This document shows positions 62,888 to 64,000 of a stretch of DNA of 64,000 bases, one piece after another. This DNA is from JALZKA01 sp963725035. GTDB lineage: Bacteria; Actinomycetota; Thermoleophilia; Solirubrobacterales; 70-9. The stretch is from NCBI GenBank assembly GCA_963725035.1, contig CAVRWX010000010.1, positions 186,001-250,000 of the forward strand, read 5' to 3'. A program made the translations under genes and the position numbers. How positions within the stretch are numbered: position 1 is the stretch's first letter; the number at the start of each line of letters is the position of its first letter. The notes beneath the pieces are model-generated. The model had not been told where the DNA came from. It saw nothing but the letters and a program-made list of their open reading frames with translations, and made no database searches.

Positions 62888-64000
62888 TCAGGCGGCTTCC
62901 TTGACCGCGGCGAACACGGCCTCGCGCGCGTCGTCGGGCTCGAGGACGACGAGGTCGCCCGCGCCCTTGAGGATCTCGCGGACGAGCCACTCCTTGGAGC
63001 CGTAGGGCACCTCGACCACGACAGCATCGTCGGCGAGCTCCTCGACGACCGTGCGCTCCTCGCGAAGCCAGCGCGCCCGCTCGGGCGCGACCCAGACGCG
63101 GGCGACGCCGGCGCTGGAGACCTCGCCGTGGGCGAGCCACTCCTGATCGGCCAGGCGCTCGTCGATCCCCTCGCGGGGCTCGAACCCCTCGTCGGTCATG
63201 TTCGCCTCCTTCATCCGGTCGAGCCGGAAGTGGCGCGTGTCGTTGCGCCCGAGGTCGTAGCAGCCGAGGTACCAGCCCTCCGGCCCGTTCACGAGCTGAT
63301 AGGGCTCGACGCGGCGCTTGTCGAAGGTGTCCTCGTTCTCCTTGTAGTAGTGGAGCTCGAGGATCTTGTTGAGGTGGATGGCCTGGTTGACGGTCCTGAC
63401 CACGTGCGAGTCGTCGCGGCCGGGCGCGATCTCGAGGCCCTCCTCGGACGGGTCGTGGCCGAGCGCCTTGACGATCTTCCCGCGCGCGGTGGCGAGGCCG
63501 GCCTGGGGCAGGTGGTCGCCGAAGAGGTCGATGGCCGCAACGAGCGCCTTGGCCTCCAGCGGCAGGAGGCGGGCGGGCCGGTCGAAGTTGTCGCCGTACG
63601 TGTCGGGGTCCACCTCGATCTGGTCACCGACGATCTCGGCGTAAAGGACATAGGTGCCGCCGCCGAAGTTGACGACGTTCAGGACGTCGATGTCCTCGCG
63701 AAGCTCGGAGATGTCCATGTTGAGCTCGCGGAGGCAGTGCGCGACGGACAGCGTCGTGCCCTCGCGGGCGGCGCCGATCATGAGGCCGGCAAGCGTTACA
63801 AGGCGCGCGAAGCGCTCGGGCCGGATGACCGCCTCGCCGCGAGTACGAGCGCCGCCGGAGCGGGGGGGGCGGCCGTCGGCCTCGAGCACCGGGCGGGCGA
63901 CGATGGACGCCACCTCGAACTGACCCTTGTGGCGGGCGCGCAGAAGCTCCATGCGATCGGCACCGGCGGTGGCGGCGTCCGAGGGCGCGATCAGCTGCGC
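62888..64000 (-). CDS. WYL-domain transcriptional regulator, PafC/PafBC-like (5' end outside window)
   Basis: The frame is open to the window edge; ATG 63952 is internal (upstream codons read AQLIAPSDAATAGADR). A winged-helix/HTH region (RFARLVTLAGLMIGAAREGTTLSVAHCLRELNMDISELREDIDVLNVV) is followed by the WYL domain with ILELHYYKENEDTFDKRRVEPYQLVNGPEGWYLGCYDL and HFRLDRM. Length suggests a fused PafBC-type protein, the SOS-independent DNA-damage regulator of actinobacteria. Confidence 0.85.
   Translation of the reverse strand, partial: AQLIAPSDAATAGADRMELLRARHKGQFEVASIVARPVLEADGRPPRSGGARTRGEAVIRPERFARLVTLAGLMIGAAREGTTLSVAHCLRELNMDISELREDIDVLNVVNFGGGTYVLYAEIVGDQIEVDPDTYGDNFDRPARLLPLEAKALVAAIDLFGDHLPQAGLATARGKIVKALGHDPSEEGLEIAPGRDDSHVVRTVNQAIHLNKILELHYYKENEDTFDKRRVEPYQLVNGPEGWYLGCYDLGRNDTRHFRLDRMKEANMTDEGFEPREGIDERLADQEWLAHGEVSSAGVARVWVAPERARWLREERTVVEELADDAVVVEVPYGSKEWLVREILKGAGDLVVLEPDDAREAVFAAVKEAA

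Overview
The window is 64 kb of GC-rich DNA (roughly two thirds G+C by eye) with dense coding, many GTG and TTG starts and short intergenic gaps. Gene content points to an actinobacterium, most plausibly class Thermoleophilia (Solirubrobacterales/Gaiellales): a methylmalonyl-CoA epimerase next to a tiny conserved ORF, a WYL regulator of PafBC type at the right edge, an AdnA-like helicase-nuclease, an F420-associated DUF2342 zincin, full-length Lhr beside a Nei-type glycosylase, a PPOX-class protein and several secreted proteins. The lineage is an inference from gene families, not from a marker phylogeny. I found no rRNA, tRNA, CRISPR array, phage genes or transposase.

Layout. 1-2 kb: end of mce and an acyl-CoA ligase. 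2-9 kb: membrane protein, secreted M28 peptidase, then a + strand phospholipid block (diacylglycerol-kinase family, PLD/cardiolipin-synthase family, PAP2 phosphatase) running into ychF. 9-15 kb: lytic transglycosylase, AttH/CrtC-like protein, SpoIID-like protein, gabD-type aldehyde dehydrogenase, DUF2200. 15-19 kb: minus-strand run fumC, secreted TIM-barrel-like protein, VOC, msrA, lipoprotein, SnoaL. 19-25 kb: ileS, small secreted proteins, tautomerase, NHL/Vgb propeller, thioredoxin. 25-33 kb: polyprenol-phosphate mannosyltransferase, PolX, marR-MFS, otsB, split TauE/SafE pair, HD/OB protein, PAC2. 33-38 kb: AdnA-like helicase-nuclease, IMPase, DUF2342. 38-44 kb: Lys/Arg-rich protein, cupin, Mrp, ferredoxin, NDUFA9-like SDR, secreted metzincin-like protease. 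44-48 kb: groEL, groES with a CIRCE operator, clpP, SRPBCC, ASCH, pcm. 49-56 kb: sulfatase, Crp/Fnr regulator, nei, lhr. 56-60 kb: the four-gene dTDP-rhamnose operon rmlA-rmlD-rmlB-rmlC. 60-64 kb: beta-helix protein, PPOX, SnoaL, MBL hydrolase, WYL regulator.

Themes that fit together: envelope building (rhamnose precursors, PolX-adjacent mannosyltransferase, lytic transglycosylase, SpoIID, phospholipid enzymes); protein quality control (groESL, clpP, pcm, msrA, thioredoxin); DNA repair (lhr-nei, AdnA-like, PolX).

The most unusual signals are non-coding: a ~277 bp element at 47055-47331 with 44-47 bp terminal inverted repeats and two internal covarying hairpins, and a ~173 bp intergenic region at 62714-62886 that is one large imperfect palindrome. 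A smaller dispersed palindrome built on GTGCCTGGCAC occurs three times. At least 20 single-base frameshifts, mostly in G/C runs and strongly clustered at 2-9 kb, break otherwise recognisable genes; I read these mainly as consensus errors and give merged coordinates.
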